From the NCBI RefSeq assembly GCF_019752415.1, contig NZ_JAIEME010000011.1, positions 1-64,000 of the forward strand: a DNA stretch of 64,000 bases, in the 5' to 3' direction. This stretch comes from Nitrosomonas sp. GTDB taxonomy: Bacteria; Pseudomonadota; Gammaproteobacteria; Burkholderiales; Nitrosomonadaceae. Each line of letters begins with the position of its first letter. Position 1 is the first letter of the stretch. Shown piece by piece: positions 48,052 to 59,548 of this stretch. Made by a program: the position numbers and the translations under genes. The notes beneath the pieces were generated by a model, which was not told where the DNA came from, made no database searches, and saw only the letters and a program-made list of their open reading frames with translations.

Positions 48052-48537
48052 CTAGCAAATAGCACCAGCAGCACGAGTTGAGCAACCGCCACCTCTAACC
48101 CAATTCACTTTGCCATCTGCTCCAAGTGTACCAACAAGCTGAAAGGTGTCTGCTACTGCTATTCCATTAACAGCTCTAGGCGCGAGTGTTAGTGTGGCTA
48201 CAGCACCTGCGACTGCAAGTGTGACTCCGGCCGGATTAAACGGGGAAGTGGCTGCCGCAGTTGCGATACCAGGAATGCCAGCAGTAACTGCTGCAGCATT
48301 GGGTACGCCAGCAGCTACTGCGATTGCTGTAAAAGCACCAGCATTCACACAATCCCCACTCTGTGCGCATACTTCTACTGCGAGTTTATAAGGTGCGGAT
48401 GCTGAACTAACTTCAGTAAACCGAGCTTTTAGAGTATAGTTTTGATAAGCAGGCACCGCTACAGCAGCCAGAATACCAATAATAGCCACAACGATCATTA
48501 ATTCGATAAGTGTAAAACCTTTTTGTGCTTGTTGCAT
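48052..48537 (-). CDS. pilA: Type IV major pilin
   Basis: 161 residues. MQQAQKG^[12 protein letters not shown] is a class a prepilin leader: PilD cleaves after Gly7 and methylates Phe. The hydrophobic helix continues to VPAYQNY. The globular part is very Ala- and Val-rich with two cysteine pairs, one near VCAQSGDCV and one at the C-terminus ([13 protein letters not shown]), which should close the D-region loop. AAAGGAG precedes the ATG, and a sigma-54 promoter lies upstream. Confidence 0.94.
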   Translation of the reverse strand: MQQAQKGFTLIELMIVVAIIGILAAVAVPAYQNYTLKARFTEVSSASAPYKLAVEVCAQSGDCVNAGAFTAIAVAAGVPNAAAVTAGIPGIATAAATSPFNPAGVTLAVAGAVATLTLAPRAVNGIAVADTFQLVGTLGADGKVNWVRGGGCSTRAAGAIC

Positions 48538-48592
48538 TTGTTATTCTCCTTTAGGTTGAGTCGGGACACACCGCGTGTGCGCGGCTTAGAAT

Positions 48593-48610
48593 AAGCATAA
48601 ATCGTGCCAG
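48593..48610 (-). promoter_or_regulatory. Sigma-54 promoter of pilA
   Basis: On the minus strand CTGGCACGATTTATGCTT matches the -24/-12 consensus (CTGGCAC-N5-TTGCW) with one change, ATGC for TTGC. It lies about 60 bases before the pilin start, and pilin genes of Pseudomonas and Neisseria relatives use RpoN with PilR. The 5' leader contains CCGCG-TGTG-CGCGG, a small GC hairpin. Confidence 0.82.
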
Positions 48611-48747
48611 ATTCTTTGATTACAAGAAAGTTGTAAAGTAATGACGTGCTTATTTTTCAAATGAATTGCGCTTTTTAATGGTGCTTCGAGTGTCAATCCG
48701 TATTTTAAGTTTCATTTTTATTGTACAGTGACCCGGTACAATTCGCA

Positions 48748-51537
48748 TCAATCCCCAAATACTTTCTCCCACAGCGTCAGAACGGCCATGCGATCGTCTT
48801 TCAAATGGCTGCCTTCTACGCGGGTAAATTTCTGCGCTTGCCCATCGATGGGCACACCGCCTGTCATATCCGCATCGCCATTTAATCGCTGGCGGTGCTG
48901 GATGCGCCGGAATTCCCGGTAAGCGGAGCGTACTTGCTCGGCCGTGTCGATGGGGATCAGTCCCAGTTCGCCAGCCAGTTTTAACAGTGCGATATTGCCG
49001 ATATTGCCGGTTAATTGAGGGTATTGGCAGGAATATCCCAGCACCAGATACTGCACAATGAATTCGACATCAATAATGCCGCCGCGGTCGTGTTTGATGT
49101 CAAATAATGGGGTTGGATTGGGGTGAACGTCCAGCATCTTTTCGCGCATTTTTAAAATATCTTGCTTCAATTCGATTAAATTGCGCAATTTGCACAGAAT
49201 TTCTTTGCGCGTGTTTTCGAAAGCTTCTGCCACCTGCAAATCTCCTGCCACAAAGCGTGCCCGGGTTAATGCCTGGTGTTCCCAGACCCAAGCTTGTTCT
49301 CGCTGGTATTGCGCAAAAGCTTCCATCGAACTGACCAGTAAGCCGGTGGCGCCGTTGGGACGCAGGCGCAAATCGGTCTCATACAGTAAGCCTGCTGAGG
49401 TGTGGCGGGTGAGCCAGGCGTTGATGCTTTGTCCAAGCTTGGTGTAGATCTCCGCAGCATCGGGGTGATCGTCTTCATAAAGAAAAATCAAGTCGAGATC
49501 AGAAGCATATCCGAGTTCTTTCCCTCCCAGCTTGCCATAGCCAATAATGGCAAATACAGGCTTTTCGTGATGGCGTTTTTTTAAACCGGACCAGGCCAGA
49601 TCGAGCACTGTATCCAGAATCAGATCGGCCAACGCGGTCAAGTGATCGCTCAGGGTTTCGAGCACTAACGTGCCTTCCAGATCGGTAACCAATAACCGGA
49701 ATACCTGGGCGTGCTGGAAGTGCCGCAGCACATCCATCTGCCATTCGACAACATCATTTTTTGGATTGTTGACATGATTCAACTGATAAATGAGTTCGTT
49801 GTGCAGTGCATTCCAGTCCGGGACGGGGTGTGGCGCGTCATGGCGTAATAATTCATCCAGCAAAATAGGATGTCGTGCCAGATAATCGCTGGCCCATTGG
49901 CTGATGCTGACAAGTTCAGCTACGCGCTGCAGTGTATGGGGATGTTCCAGTAAAAGCGCCAGATAGGATGTTTGCGGGCTAATCTTTTCCAGTAATTGCA
50001 GCATGCGTTCCAGTGTGGCTTCAACCGGTGGATGCTCAGCAACCGCCTCAATCAGTATTGGAACCAGCGTGTTGATTTGTTGCTGACTGGATTCGGAGAG
50101 TTGATGATAGAAAGTGCCTTGATAAAATAATCGTAATCGTTCCGAAATTTTTGCAGGCTCAGTGAATCCCATGGTGCTGAGTTGTGTGGCGGCGGCTTCC
50201 GTTTGCGAGATATCCTGTGTCTCAGCTTGCCACAGATAAGCCAGCATGTCATGAGTGGATGATTTTCTCGGAGTTGCAAAAATCAGCTCAAAATGACGCG
50301 TCACATTCTTGCGGTGGATATCCAACTGTTGCATAAAACTAGCATAATCAGGGAATCCCATAGCGGTTGCTATAAGATGCTCATCGGTTGGATTCAGTGG
50401 GAGTGTCTGTGTCTGTTGATCATCCAGGTACTGGAGGCGATGTTCCAGTTTACGCAGAAAGTGATAAGCATTCGTGAGTTCCGCGACAGCTTGTTGCGGA
50501 AGCTGTTGTTTATTCTGCAAGCGATGTAAAACACTTAATGTGGGTCGAATACACAAATCCACATCGCGGCCCCCCCGGATCAATTGAAAAACCTGCGTAA
50601 TAAATTCTATTTCACGAATTCCCCCGGGTCCCAGTTTGATGTTGTCGTGCATTTCACGACGCTCGACCTCCTTCCGCAATTGCGCATGTAAACGACGCAT
50701 TGATTCGTAAGCGCCAAAGTCCAGATACTTGCGAAATACAAACGGCCTTACAATTTTCTCCGTGAGGGTCGATTCAGCTTCGGTATCCGCGTGACCTGCA
50801 ATTACCCGGCCTTTGATCCAGGCATACCGTTCCCATTCCCGTCCTTGTTTGATGAAATATTCTTCCAGCATAGGAAAGCTGATTGCCAAAGGACTGTTTT
50901 CTCCATGCGGACGCAAGCGCATGTCGACGCGGAATACATAACCATCTACCGTGTAGTCATTGAGACTGGCAATCAGTTTGCGGCCGAGGCGGGCAAAAAA
51001 TTCATGGTTTGAAATGGGTTTGGCGCCATTGGTTTCGCCATCTTCCGGGTAAACGAAGATCAAATCAACATCGGATGATACGTTGAGTTCACCACCGCCC
51101 AGCTTACCCATGGCTACGACCAGCATACGCTGAGGCGCATTGCTTTGTTCTCCGATGGGTAATCCAAAGCGACCGGCTTGCGTTAGCCAGTTTTCATGGT
51201 ACTTAAGCGCAAAATTGATGGTGACTTCAGCGAGCTCAGTCATGCTGGTCATAACTTCGGATAAATCAGCTTGACCGCTGATATCACGTATGGCCAATCG
51301 GAGCATAACTTGCTTGCGTAAATCGCGCAGTACGCGATGTAAAATATCTTCGTTGGTAATCAGTGCGGAATGAGAATTCAGGAACGCCAGCATTTCCTCT
51401 CTTTTGAAAGAAGTTTGAAGCGTTGTTAGCAATACAATTTTTCGTGCAGGTTCGCTGTCGATTATGCGTTGTGCATAACGACTAAAAGGCAATGCGGCGG
51501 TGAGCGTTGCATCCGGTGAGTGCTTGATAGTGTGCAT
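48748..51537 (-). CDS. glnE: Bifunctional glutamine synthetase adenylyltransferase/removase
   Basis: 929 residues (E. coli 946). Two nucleotidyltransferase domains are visible: GGGELNVSSDVDLIFVYPED at about residue 150 (adenylyl-removing) and GYASDLDLIFLYEDD at about 680 (adenylylating), each with the D-x-D pair, and each followed by a PII-responsive helical region (RDVDLCIRPTLSVL, DIKHDRGGIIDVEF). It switches glutamine synthetase off and on with nitrogen status, central to an ammonia oxidiser. Divergent from the nitrilase gene. Confidence 0.97.
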   Translation of the reverse strand: MHTIKHSPDATLTAALPFSRYAQRIIDSEPARKIVLLTTLQTSFKREEMLAFLNSHSALITNEDILHRVLRDLRKQVMLRLAIRDISGQADLSEVMTSMTELAEVTINFALKYHENWLTQAGRFGLPIGEQSNAPQRMLVVAMGKLGGGELNVSSDVDLIFVYPEDGETNGAKPISNHEFFARLGRKLIASLNDYTVDGYVFRVDMRLRPHGENSPLAISFPMLEEYFIKQGREWERYAWIKGRVIAGHADTEAESTLTEKIVRPFVFRKYLDFGAYESMRRLHAQLRKEVERREMHDNIKLGPGGIREIEFITQVFQLIRGGRDVDLCIRPTLSVLHRLQNKQQLPQQAVAELTNAYHFLRKLEHRLQYLDDQQTQTLPLNPTDEHLIATAMGFPDYASFMQQLDIHRKNVTRHFELIFATPRKSSTHDMLAYLWQAETQDISQTEAAATQLSTMGFTEPAKISERLRLFYQGTFYHQLSESSQQQINTLVPILIEAVAEHPPVEATLERMLQLLEKISPQTSYLALLLEHPHTLQRVAELVSISQWASDYLARHPILLDELLRHDAPHPVPDWNALHNELIYQLNHVNNPKNDVVEWQMDVLRHFQHAQVFRLLVTDLEGTLVLETLSDHLTALADLILDTVLDLAWSGLKKRHHEKPVFAIIGYGKLGGKELGYASDLDLIFLYEDDHPDAAEIYTKLGQSINAWLTRHTSAGLLYETDLRLRPNGATGLLVSSMEAFAQYQREQAWVWEHQALTRARFVAGDLQVAEAFENTRKEILCKLRNLIELKQDILKMREKMLDVHPNPTPLFDIKHDRGGIIDVEFIVQYLVLGYSCQYPQLTGNIGNIALLKLAGELGLIPIDTAEQVRSAYREFRRIQHRQRLNGDADMTGGVPIDGQAQKFTRVEGSHLKDDRMAVLTLWEKVFGD

Positions 51538-51779
51538 AATATTAAGCGATAAATTTTATAGAATAACAAAGCCTATGTTTGCTTATAACCGATAAAGCAT
51601 AAATCAAATTAGAACGTTGTCAGAGTAAATGCTAGAATCCAGTTTAGCAAAGCGCGAATCCTTGATTTTATATGGAATAATTAGAAAAAGCGCTTGATAA
51701 TAACGAGAATTCATAAAGGTTTCAGTCAAAGATCAGTTTTTTCTTGAAATGAAATCCAGAAAATCAGAGCGAATTAAAA

Positions 51780-52640
51780 ATGTTAAACAATATCACTAAA
51801 CAACAACCATTAATTGAAAACGAGAAACGTAAAGGTTTTCGCGTAGCTGCCATTCAAATGGCCTCTGGTCCGAGTGTATCGGCAAATCTGGAAGAAGCGG
51901 CGCGCTTAATAGAAGATGCGGCATATAAAAAAGCAGAACTGATTGTTTTGCCTGAGTATTTCTGTATTATGGGAATGAAGGATACGGATAAATTGACTGT
52001 CCGGGAACAACCTGGCGATGGGCAAATACAGAGGTTTCTCAGCGATACGGCGAAACGCTTGGGTGTATGGTTGGTGGGTGGGTCGGTGCCATTAGCGTCT
52101 CCTGAGACGGATAAGGTTTATAATAGTTGCTTAGTTTATGCAGATAATGGAGAACAGGTTGCACGCTACGACAAAATTCATTTGTTTGGCTTGCAATTGG
52201 GCAATGAGTATTATGCCGAGGAAAAAACCATCAAAGCAGGGAGTCAAGTAGTGACTGTAGACTCTCCCTTTGGCCGTATTGGTTTGTCGATATGCTACGA
52301 TCTGCGGTTTCCGGAGTTGTTCCGCATGATGAATAAAGTTGATATCATCTTGGCACCTGCGGCATTTACTGCGATTACTGGGAAAGCGCATTGGGAAGTG
52401 TTGGTTCGTGCACGTGCGGTTGAGAATATGGCTTATGTGATAGCACCCGGGCAAGGCGGTTACCATGTGAGTGGACGCGAAACGAATGGGGACAGTATGA
52501 TTGTCGATCCCTGGGGTGTTGTGATGGAGCGTTTGCCACGTGGTGCCGGAGCCGTGGTAGCGACAATCGATCCAGAGTATCAGACCAGTTTACGGGCAAA
52601 CTTGCCCGCATTAGATCATCGAATCTTGCAGTACTGTTAA
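51780..52640 (+). CDS. Carbon-nitrogen hydrolase (Nit/nitrilase family)
   Basis: 286 residues. The catalytic triad is Glu in VLPEYFCIMG, Lys in RYDKIHLFGLQL and Cys in GLSICYDLRFPELF. This set matches Nit1/YbeM type enzymes that repair deaminated glutathione or act as omega-amidases; true nitrile hydrolysis is less likely. In betaproteobacteria this gene commonly lies between yhdP and tldD; yhdP is absent here, tldD follows 228 bases later. Confidence 0.9.
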   Translation: MLNNITKQQPLIENEKRKGFRVAAIQMASGPSVSANLEEAARLIEDAAYKKAELIVLPEYFCIMGMKDTDKLTVREQPGDGQIQRFLSDTAKRLGVWLVGGSVPLASPETDKVYNSCLVYADNGEQVARYDKIHLFGLQLGNEYYAEEKTIKAGSQVVTVDSPFGRIGLSICYDLRFPELFRMMNKVDIILAPAAFTAITGKAHWEVLVRARAVENMAYVIAPGQGGYHVSGRETNGDSMIVDPWGVVMERLPRGAGAVVATIDPEYQTSLRANLPALDHRILQYC

Positions 52641-52868
52641 GCTTCTAAGAATTTAGAAATTAACAGACTCTTTAAGTTGTTGTGTAATCTATTGCAGGAG
52701 TTATTGAACGACTCATTGGATTTTATAACTAAAATGGGTGAGTATAATCATCGTTGGCAGTACTGTGCTGTATCGAAGAATGTTTTTCGAGCGAGTGGCG
52801 CCTGAAGTGATCGTTGATTCGGGTACAGTTTTCTGGATAGGCAGTAAATAAATAAAATAAATCTTCAT

Positions 52869-54344
52869 ATGATGACGACTGAGTGTATGACAGAAACAAA
52901 AGATTTTTATGCAATAGCCGACCGTTGTTTGTTGTCGCCATATGATATCGATGCTGCTCGATTGCAACAGGTGTTGGGTCAAATACTGACGCATCATATT
53001 GACTATGCTGATCTCTACTTTCAATACAGTCGCTCGGAAGGTTGGATGCTGGAAGAAGGCATTGTTAAGTCGGGCAGCTTCAATATCGAACAGGGCGTTG
53101 GTGTTCGCGCTATCAGCGGAGAAAAGACCGGGTTTGCTTATTCCGATGACATCAGTATGCCAGCGCTTGTGTCGGCTGCTCAAGCAACACGGGCGATTGC
53201 TAATCAAGGCGGGACGCACTCAGTACAAGTGGTGAAACGTAATCAAATGGGGCGGCAGACGCAGCTTTATTTACCGGAAGATCCAATAGCAAGTCTTAAG
53301 GATGCAGATAAAGTAGCCTTATTGGAAAGGTTAGAACGCTATACCCGGCAGCTTGATCGGCGAGTTACCCAGGTGATTGCCTCACTCGCCGGTGAATATG
53401 AAGTGGTATTGGTAACACGCAGCGATGGGTTGCTTGCGGCTGATGTCCGGCCGCTGGTTCGATTGTCATTGCAAGTGATTGCTGAAGAAAATGGCCGTCG
53501 TGAGCAAGGTGTGGCCGGCGGTGGCGGGCGCTTCAGCTATGCTTATTTCAACGATGAAATTTTGCGGGATTATGCACAAAAAGCTGTTCATCAGGCTGTG
53601 GTTAATCTGGATGCGCGTCCTGCACCGGCTGGCACCATGACGGTTGTTCTGGGGAGTGGCTGGCCTGGGATATTGCTGCATGAAGCAATTGGTCATGGAC
53701 TGGAAGGAGATTTCAACCGGAAAGGTAGTTCGGCTTTTTCGGGACGCGTGGGCGAACGCGTTGCTGCTCCCGGCGTTACGGTTGTCGACGATGGAACAAT
53801 TCCGCAGAGACGCGGGTCGTTAAATATTGATGACGAAGGTAATCCGACACAATGTACTGTATTGATAGAAGATGGCATACTGAGAGGCTACTTGCAGGAC
53901 AGCCTGAATGCCCGGTTGATGGATTTACCCGTGACCGGGAATGGCCGGCGTGAATCTTTCGCGCATATACCGATGCCACGCATGACCAATACGTATATGC
54001 TGAATGGTGATAAGGATCCTGCGGAAATTATTGCTTCAGTGAAACATGGTTTGTACGCAGCAAATTTTGGCGGCGGACAGGTCGACATTACCAGCGGGAA
54101 ATTTGTTTTCTCGGCAGCAGAAGCTTACATGATTGAAGATGGAAAAATTACCTATCCGGTTAAAGGCGCTACACTGATTGGTAACGGTCCCGATGTATTG
54201 ACACGGGTTTCCATGATTGGGAACGATATGTTGTTGGACCCGGGTGTAGGAACATGTGGTAAAGAAGGACAAAGTGTGCCGGTTGGCGTTGGGCAGCCGA
54301 CATTACGCATCGATGGATTGACTGTGGGTGGTACAGGAATTTGA
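52869..54344 (+). CDS. tldD: Metalloprotease TldD
   Basis: 491 residues (E. coli 481). [14 protein letters not shown] carries the HExxxH zinc motif, and [19 protein letters not shown] and [18 protein letters not shown] are typical. With TldE/PmbA it processes peptides such as microcin B17 and the CcdA antitoxin. pmbA is not nearby. The true start may be the ATG at 52887 ([10 protein letters not shown]), which is closer to the family N-terminus. Confidence 0.95.
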   Translation: MMTTECMTETKDFYAIADRCLLSPYDIDAARLQQVLGQILTHHIDYADLYFQYSRSEGWMLEEGIVKSGSFNIEQGVGVRAISGEKTGFAYSDDISMPALVSAAQATRAIANQGGTHSVQVVKRNQMGRQTQLYLPEDPIASLKDADKVALLERLERYTRQLDRRVTQVIASLAGEYEVVLVTRSDGLLAADVRPLVRLSLQVIAEENGRREQGVAGGGGRFSYAYFNDEILRDYAQKAVHQAVVNLDARPAPAGTMTVVLGSGWPGILLHEAIGHGLEGDFNRKGSSAFSGRVGERVAAPGVTVVDDGTIPQRRGSLNIDDEGNPTQCTVLIEDGILRGYLQDSLNARLMDLPVTGNGRRESFAHIPMPRMTNTYMLNGDKDPAEIIASVKHGLYAANFGGGQVDITSGKFVFSAAEAYMIEDGKITYPVKGATLIGNGPDVLTRVSMIGNDMLLDPGVGTCGKEGQSVPVGVGQPTLRIDGLTVGGTGI

Positions 54345-54417
54345 CGGTACTATGATGGAACTATTACTGTTAGAATATTTTATAACTTGTTGAAATTGAT
54401 ATTGGGATGCAGAAAGC

Positions 54418-56121
54418 ATGAGTGTGGAATTGACCGGCGCTGAAATTACAATACGTTGTTTGCAGGAAGAGGGCGTGCGTTGTATTTTCGGCTATCCTGG
54501 CGGGGCAGTATTGTTTATTTATGATGAATTATTCAAGCAGGATAAAGTCCGGCATATATTGGTGCGTCATGAACAGGCCGCGGTACATGCAGCAGATGGT
54601 TATGCCCGCTCTAGCAATAATGTGGGTGTAGCGCTGGTTACTTCGGGGCCAGGCGTGACAAATGCAGTGACAGGTATTGCAACAGCTTATATGGATTCAA
54701 TCCCTATGGTGATTATCAGCGGGCAAGTGCCCACAAGTGCCATTGGTCTGGATGCATTTCAGGAAGTTGATACGGTGGGTATTACACGTCCTTGTGTTAA
54801 ACATAATTTTCTGGTTAAGGATATAACCGAGCTGGCACAAACTATTAAAAAAGCCTTCTATATTGCTTCGACAGGTCGTCCCGGTCCTGTGCTGGTGGAT
54901 ATACCCAAAGATGTTTCGCAACAAAAAACTAAATTTGCTTACCCGGACAAGATAACCATGCGGTCCTATAATCCGGTGACCAAGGGACATTCCCGGCAAA
55001 TTAAGAGAGCTGCAGAATTGATTCTTAGCGCCAAACGCCCAGTGATCTATGCAGGTGGTGGCGTGATATTAAGTGATGCTGCACCACAGTTAACTGAATT
55101 GGTGCAAATGCTGAATTTTCCTTGTACTAATACGCTGATGGGATTGGGCGGATATCCTGCGACAGATAAGCAATCCTTGGGTATGCTGGGCATGCACGGT
55201 ACGTATGAAGCTAACATGGCGATGCAGTATTGTGATGTTTCGGTGGCAGTGGGTGCGCGCTTTGATGATCGTGTGATCGGTAACCCTAAACATTTTTCTA
55301 ATGAAAATAGAAAGATCATTCATATTGATATAGATCCGTCCTCCATTTCAAAACGCGTTAAGGTAGATGTGCCGATTGTGGGTGATGTTCTGGATGTGCT
55401 GAAAGAACTCATCAAGCTACTAAAAGCCGAAAAGGGAAAACCCGATCAAGCTGCATTGAAAGAGTGGTGGAAACAGATCGAGTTATGGCGTGAGCGCGAT
55501 TGTCTTAAATATGATCGTGAAAGTAAGATTATTAAACCGCAAATGGTGATTGAGAAATTGTTCAATATCACTAAAGGGGATGCATTTATCACCTCGGATG
55601 TCGGACAACATCAAATGTGGGCCGCACAATTTTATAAATTCGATAAACCGCGCCGCTGGATTAATTCCGGTGGATTGGGCACGATGGGTTTCGGTATGCC
55701 TGCCGCAATGGGTGTCCAACTGGCTAACCCGAAAGGCAAAGTGGCTTGTATTACGGGTGAGGCGAGCATTCAGATGTGTATTCAGGAATTATCAACCTGC
55801 AAGCAATATAAACTTCCTCTAAAAATCATTAACTTGAATAATCGGTACATGGGTATGGTAAGGCAATGGCAGGAGTTTTTTCACGGTAATCGCTATGCGG
55901 AGTCCTATATGAATGCACTCCCGGATTTTGTGAAGCTGGCTGAAAGCTACGGACATGTCGGGATGAAAATTGAGCGGCCAGAAGATGTGGAAGGTGCCTT
56001 GAAGGAAGCATTTAAACTGAAGGATCAACTGGTATTCATGGACTTTATTACCGATCAAACTGAGAACGTTTTTCCCATGGTGCCGGGTGGTAAAGGGCTT
56101 TCTGAAATGATTCTGGTGTAG
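54418..56121 (+). CDS. ilvB: Acetolactate synthase large (catalytic) subunit
   Basis: 567 residues. A TPP enzyme that makes acetolactate or acetohydroxybutyrate for valine, leucine and isoleucine. HEQAAVHAADGYARS carries the catalytic Glu, SGPGVTNAVTGIATAY follows, FAD-domain motifs are in the middle, and ITGEASIQMCIQELST with NLNNRYMGMVRQWQEF is the TPP motif. The motif reads GEA where enterobacteria have GDG; betaproteobacterial enzymes often have GE here. ilvH follows 7 bases later. Confidence 0.97.
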   Translation: MSVELTGAEITIRCLQEEGVRCIFGYPGGAVLFIYDELFKQDKVRHILVRHEQAAVHAADGYARSSNNVGVALVTSGPGVTNAVTGIATAYMDSIPMVIISGQVPTSAIGLDAFQEVDTVGITRPCVKHNFLVKDITELAQTIKKAFYIASTGRPGPVLVDIPKDVSQQKTKFAYPDKITMRSYNPVTKGHSRQIKRAAELILSAKRPVIYAGGGVILSDAAPQLTELVQMLNFPCTNTLMGLGGYPATDKQSLGMLGMHGTYEANMAMQYCDVSVAVGARFDDRVIGNPKHFSNENRKIIHIDIDPSSISKRVKVDVPIVGDVLDVLKELIKLLKAEKGKPDQAALKEWWKQIELWRERDCLKYDRESKIIKPQMVIEKLFNITKGDAFITSDVGQHQMWAAQFYKFDKPRRWINSGGLGTMGFGMPAAMGVQLANPKGKVACITGEASIQMCIQELSTCKQYKLPLKIINLNNRYMGMVRQWQEFFHGNRYAESYMNALPDFVKLAESYGHVGMKIERPEDVEGALKEAFKLKDQLVFMDFITDQTENVFPMVPGGKGLSEMILV

Positions 56122-56128
56122 AAAATAA

Positions 56129-56620
56129 ATGCGACATATTATTTCTTTATTGATGGAAAATGAAGCAGGTGCTTTGTCTCGCGTAGCAGGCCTGTTTTCA
56201 GCTCGTGGCTACAATATTGAATCACTTTCAGTAGCACCAACTGAAGATCCGACGTTGTCACGAATGACAGTAGTGACTATTGGCTCTGATGAGGTGGTGG
56301 AACAAGTGACCAAGCAATTGAATAAGTTGATTGAAGTTGTAAAAATAATCGACTTGAATGAAGGTAATCATATAGAGCGCGAGTTAATGCTGGTCAAAGT
56401 ACGTGCGATTGGTTCAGATCGGGAAGAAATCAAACGGCTGGTTGAAATTTTTCGTGGTTGTATTATTGATGTCACAGACAAATCCTATACCATCGAGTTA
56501 ACGGGCACCAGCTCGAAACTGGATGCGTTTCTTGAAGCAGTAGAGCGGAGCGCCGTTCTGGAAACAGTGCGTACAGGTGCTTCCGGCATAGGGCGCGGGG
56601 AATGGATTTTAAAGGTATAA
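56129..56620 (+). CDS. ilvH: Acetolactate synthase small (regulatory) subunit
   Basis: 163 residues, the usual length. The N-terminal ACT domain MRHIISLLMENEAGALSRVA and YNIESLSVAPTEDPTLSRMT give feedback inhibition by valine; the C-terminal half contains SKLDAFLEAV. It is 7 bases after the large subunit gene, so both come from one mRNA. Confidence 0.97.
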   Translation: MRHIISLLMENEAGALSRVAGLFSARGYNIESLSVAPTEDPTLSRMTVVTIGSDEVVEQVTKQLNKLIEVVKIIDLNEGNHIERELMLVKVRAIGSDREEIKRLVEIFRGCIIDVTDKSYTIELTGTSSKLDAFLEAVERSAVLETVRTGASGIGRGEWILKV

Positions 56621-56646
56621 TCTCTATTTGCTGATTAATCCGAATC

Positions 56647-56676
56647 TTGAGGTTAGCAATCTAGAGCATTTATACT
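56647..56676 (+). promoter_or_regulatory. Candidate sigma-70 promoter upstream of ilvC
   Basis: TTGAGG (56647) and TATACT (56671) are 18 bases apart. The start of the transcript would fall in ATACTTT-GAAT-AAAGTAT (56672-56689), a 7-pair inverted repeat that overlaps the -10 box and could be an operator. It would give ilvC expression separate from ilvBH. Confidence 0.42.
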
Positions 56677-56680
56677 TTGA

Positions 56681-57757
<1,077 letters not shown>

Positions 57758-57827
57758 AGAATTGTTGTTTCTTCTATGATTTGAACTTTGGTTTCTTCAC
57801 CATTCAAACTCTTGTTGTAATTTATCT

Positions 57828-58493
57828 ATGGCTCACTATCCTCATCCTATCATTGCTCGCGAAGGTTGGCTTCATATTGTCATTGCGTTTTCTGCCGCAT
57901 TGGGTGCAACGTTTTTATTTGGCTGGCTTTGGGCAATTCCATTTTGGGTGATTGCTTTATTCGTTTTACAGTTTTTCCGTGATCCACCCCGAGAAATCCC
58001 ACTGGATCCGAATGCCATTTTAGCACCGGCTGACGGCAGAATTGTTGCCGTAGAAAAGACTCAGGACCCTTATCTGGAGCGCGAGGCCGTTAAGATCAGC
58101 GTTTTTATGAATGTTTTCAATGTACATTCCAATCGCAGCCCAGTCGATGGCGAGGTGCGGGATAAATGGTATTTTCCAGGGAAATTCATCAATGCGGATT
58201 TGCCGAAAGCTTCGCTGGAAAATGAAAGGAATGCACTCTGGATTAAAGCCGCGAATGGCGCTGATGTAACCTGTGTTCAAGTGGCTGGATTAATCGCGAA
58301 ACGTATTCTTTGTCATGTTTCTCCGGGCGATCATCTGACGCGTGGTCAACGCTTTGGTTTTATCCGGTTTGGTTCGAGAGTGGATGTTTATTTGCCGCTG
58401 AATACTAAAATTAATGTCAATATTGGTGATAAAGTGTCGGCAACACTGACGATATTGGCGGAATTTCGTGAAGAAGCAGAAGCGATTAGTTAA
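57828..58493 (+). CDS. psd: Phosphatidylserine decarboxylase, short form
   Basis: 221 residues. Two N-terminal membrane helices are followed by [29 protein letters not shown] and the self-cleavage site [11 protein letters not shown], where cutting at Gly-Ser makes the pyruvoyl group. This is the short, GSR/GST-type enzyme found with an unlinked or adjacent pssA. It makes phosphatidylethanolamine in the inner membrane. pssA follows. Confidence 0.94.
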   Translation: MAHYPHPIIAREGWLHIVIAFSAALGATFLFGWLWAIPFWVIALFVLQFFRDPPREIPLDPNAILAPADGRIVAVEKTQDPYLEREAVKISVFMNVFNVHSNRSPVDGEVRDKWYFPGKFINADLPKASLENERNALWIKAANGADVTCVQVAGLIAKRILCHVSPGDHLTRGQRFGFIRFGSRVDVYLPLNTKINVNIGDKVSATLTILAEFREEAEAIS

Positions 58494-58543
58494 AGAGAAT
58501 ACAATTTCAATATTCAATGTAACGGAAGTTTGGTACCAACGAA

Positions 58544-58556
58544 CGGTGCTGCACCG
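58544..58556. repeat. Small hairpin between psd and pssA
   Basis: CGGTG-CTG-CACCG, five GC-rich pairs, in the 145-base spacer. It is followed by AAAATCCTTT, so it is not a good terminator. No other feature is seen in this spacer. Confidence 0.35.
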
Positions 58557-58638
58557 AAAATCCTTTACACAAGATGCCTGAGATGAATTATCGACTAGAA
58601 TATTTTACTGTTAGCATTCTTTTAATCAAAAAACAATA

Positions 58639-59412
58639 ATGCCAGATTCTCTACCAGAACGTCTTGTGCTCAAATCTCGATTGCGGCGTCGTGGTATTTA
58701 TTTGTTGCCTAACTTGTTTACCACGGCTGCTTTGTTTGCGGGTTTTTATGCCATTGTGCAGGCGATGAATGGAAATTTCGAATCTTCAGCAGTAGCTGTT
58801 TTTATAGCCATGGTATTGGATGGATTAGATGGCCGAGTGGCGCGGCTGACAGGTACGCAAAGCGAGTTTGGGGCCGAATACGATAGTATGTCGGATATGG
58901 TTTCTTTTGGTGTCGCGCCCGCATTGATTGTGTATGAGTGGGCTTTGAAAGATATGGATCAATGGGGTTGGATCATCGCATTTATTTACTGTGCGTGCGC
59001 AGCCTTGCGACTTGCGCGATTCAATACCAATATAGAAGTGGTTGATAAGCGTTTTTTTCAAGGCCTGCCCAGTCCTGCCGCAGCCGCATTAATCGCAGGA
59101 CTTGTTTGGGTAATGCTTAATTTTCAAGTGCAAGGGAGTGATGTAAAATGGCTTGCTAGCATCGTTACCTTATTTGCTGCTTTAACCATGGTCAGTAATA
59201 TTCCTTATTATAGTGGTAAAGAAATTAATTTACGTCGCCGGGTTCCATTCGTTACGGTCTTGTTATTAGTACTGTTCTTTTTTGTTTTAATTCCCAGTCA
59301 CCCGCCGCTTGTATTATTTTTTCTGTTTGCGGCGTATGCATTTTCGGGTTATTTTGTTAAGTTATGGCGATTTAGTAGAAGTAAAAAGAATAATGAAACA
59401 CCAAGTTCCTGA
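58639..59412 (+). CDS. pssA: CDP-diacylglycerol-serine O-phosphatidyltransferase
   Basis: 257 residues with about eight membrane helices. DGLDGRVARLTGTQSEFGAE and the following YDSMSDMVSFG make the CDP-alcohol phosphatidyltransferase motif D-G-x2-A-R-x8-G-x3-D-x3-D. It forms phosphatidylserine, the substrate of the neighbouring Psd enzyme. The psd-pssA-leuA order is typical of betaproteobacteria. Confidence 0.96.
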   Translation: MPDSLPERLVLKSRLRRRGIYLLPNLFTTAALFAGFYAIVQAMNGNFESSAVAVFIAMVLDGLDGRVARLTGTQSEFGAEYDSMSDMVSFGVAPALIVYEWALKDMDQWGWIIAFIYCACAALRLARFNTNIEVVDKRFFQGLPSPAAAALIAGLVWVMLNFQVQGSDVKWLASIVTLFAALTMVSNIPYYSGKEINLRRRVPFVTVLLLVLFFFVLIPSHPPLVLFFLFAAYAFSGYFVKLWRFSRSKKNNETPSS

Positions 59413-59509
59413 CGTTTATCTATTGCACAGAAAGAAAAAACTATTTATATTCACCGCCATTATGTTTGCAAAAAATTATAACTACTCGCTGTATTTTCTT
59501 TCAGGTCCG

Positions 59510-59548
59510 ATGGCTCTATCGGGACCGTTATTGCGCCTTGCGCGCTAA
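59510..59548 (+). CDS. Possible leucine leader peptide before leuA
   Basis: MALSGPLLRLAR, 12 residues with four leucines (CTA, TTA, TTG, CTT), ends 92 bases before the leuA ATG. TCAGG lies 4 bases before this ATG. A longer frame from 59462 adds 16 residues. The stop codon is followed directly by AAATTTTTT, after a short GCGC-CTT-GCGC stem, and GGTCC...GGACC (59504-59526) can form an alternative hairpin. This resembles an attenuation control region, but it is an inference from layout. Confidence 0.4.
   Translation: MALSGPLLRLAR

Noticed and set aside
48146-48391. 81-codon plus-strand ORF opposite pilA
   Set aside because: Ala/Thr/Val-rich mirror of the Ala-rich pilin gene.
59309-59548. 79-codon plus-strand ORF spanning the pssA end
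   Set aside because: As a whole it overlaps pssA and is implausible; only its last 12-28 codons were kept as a possible leader peptide.
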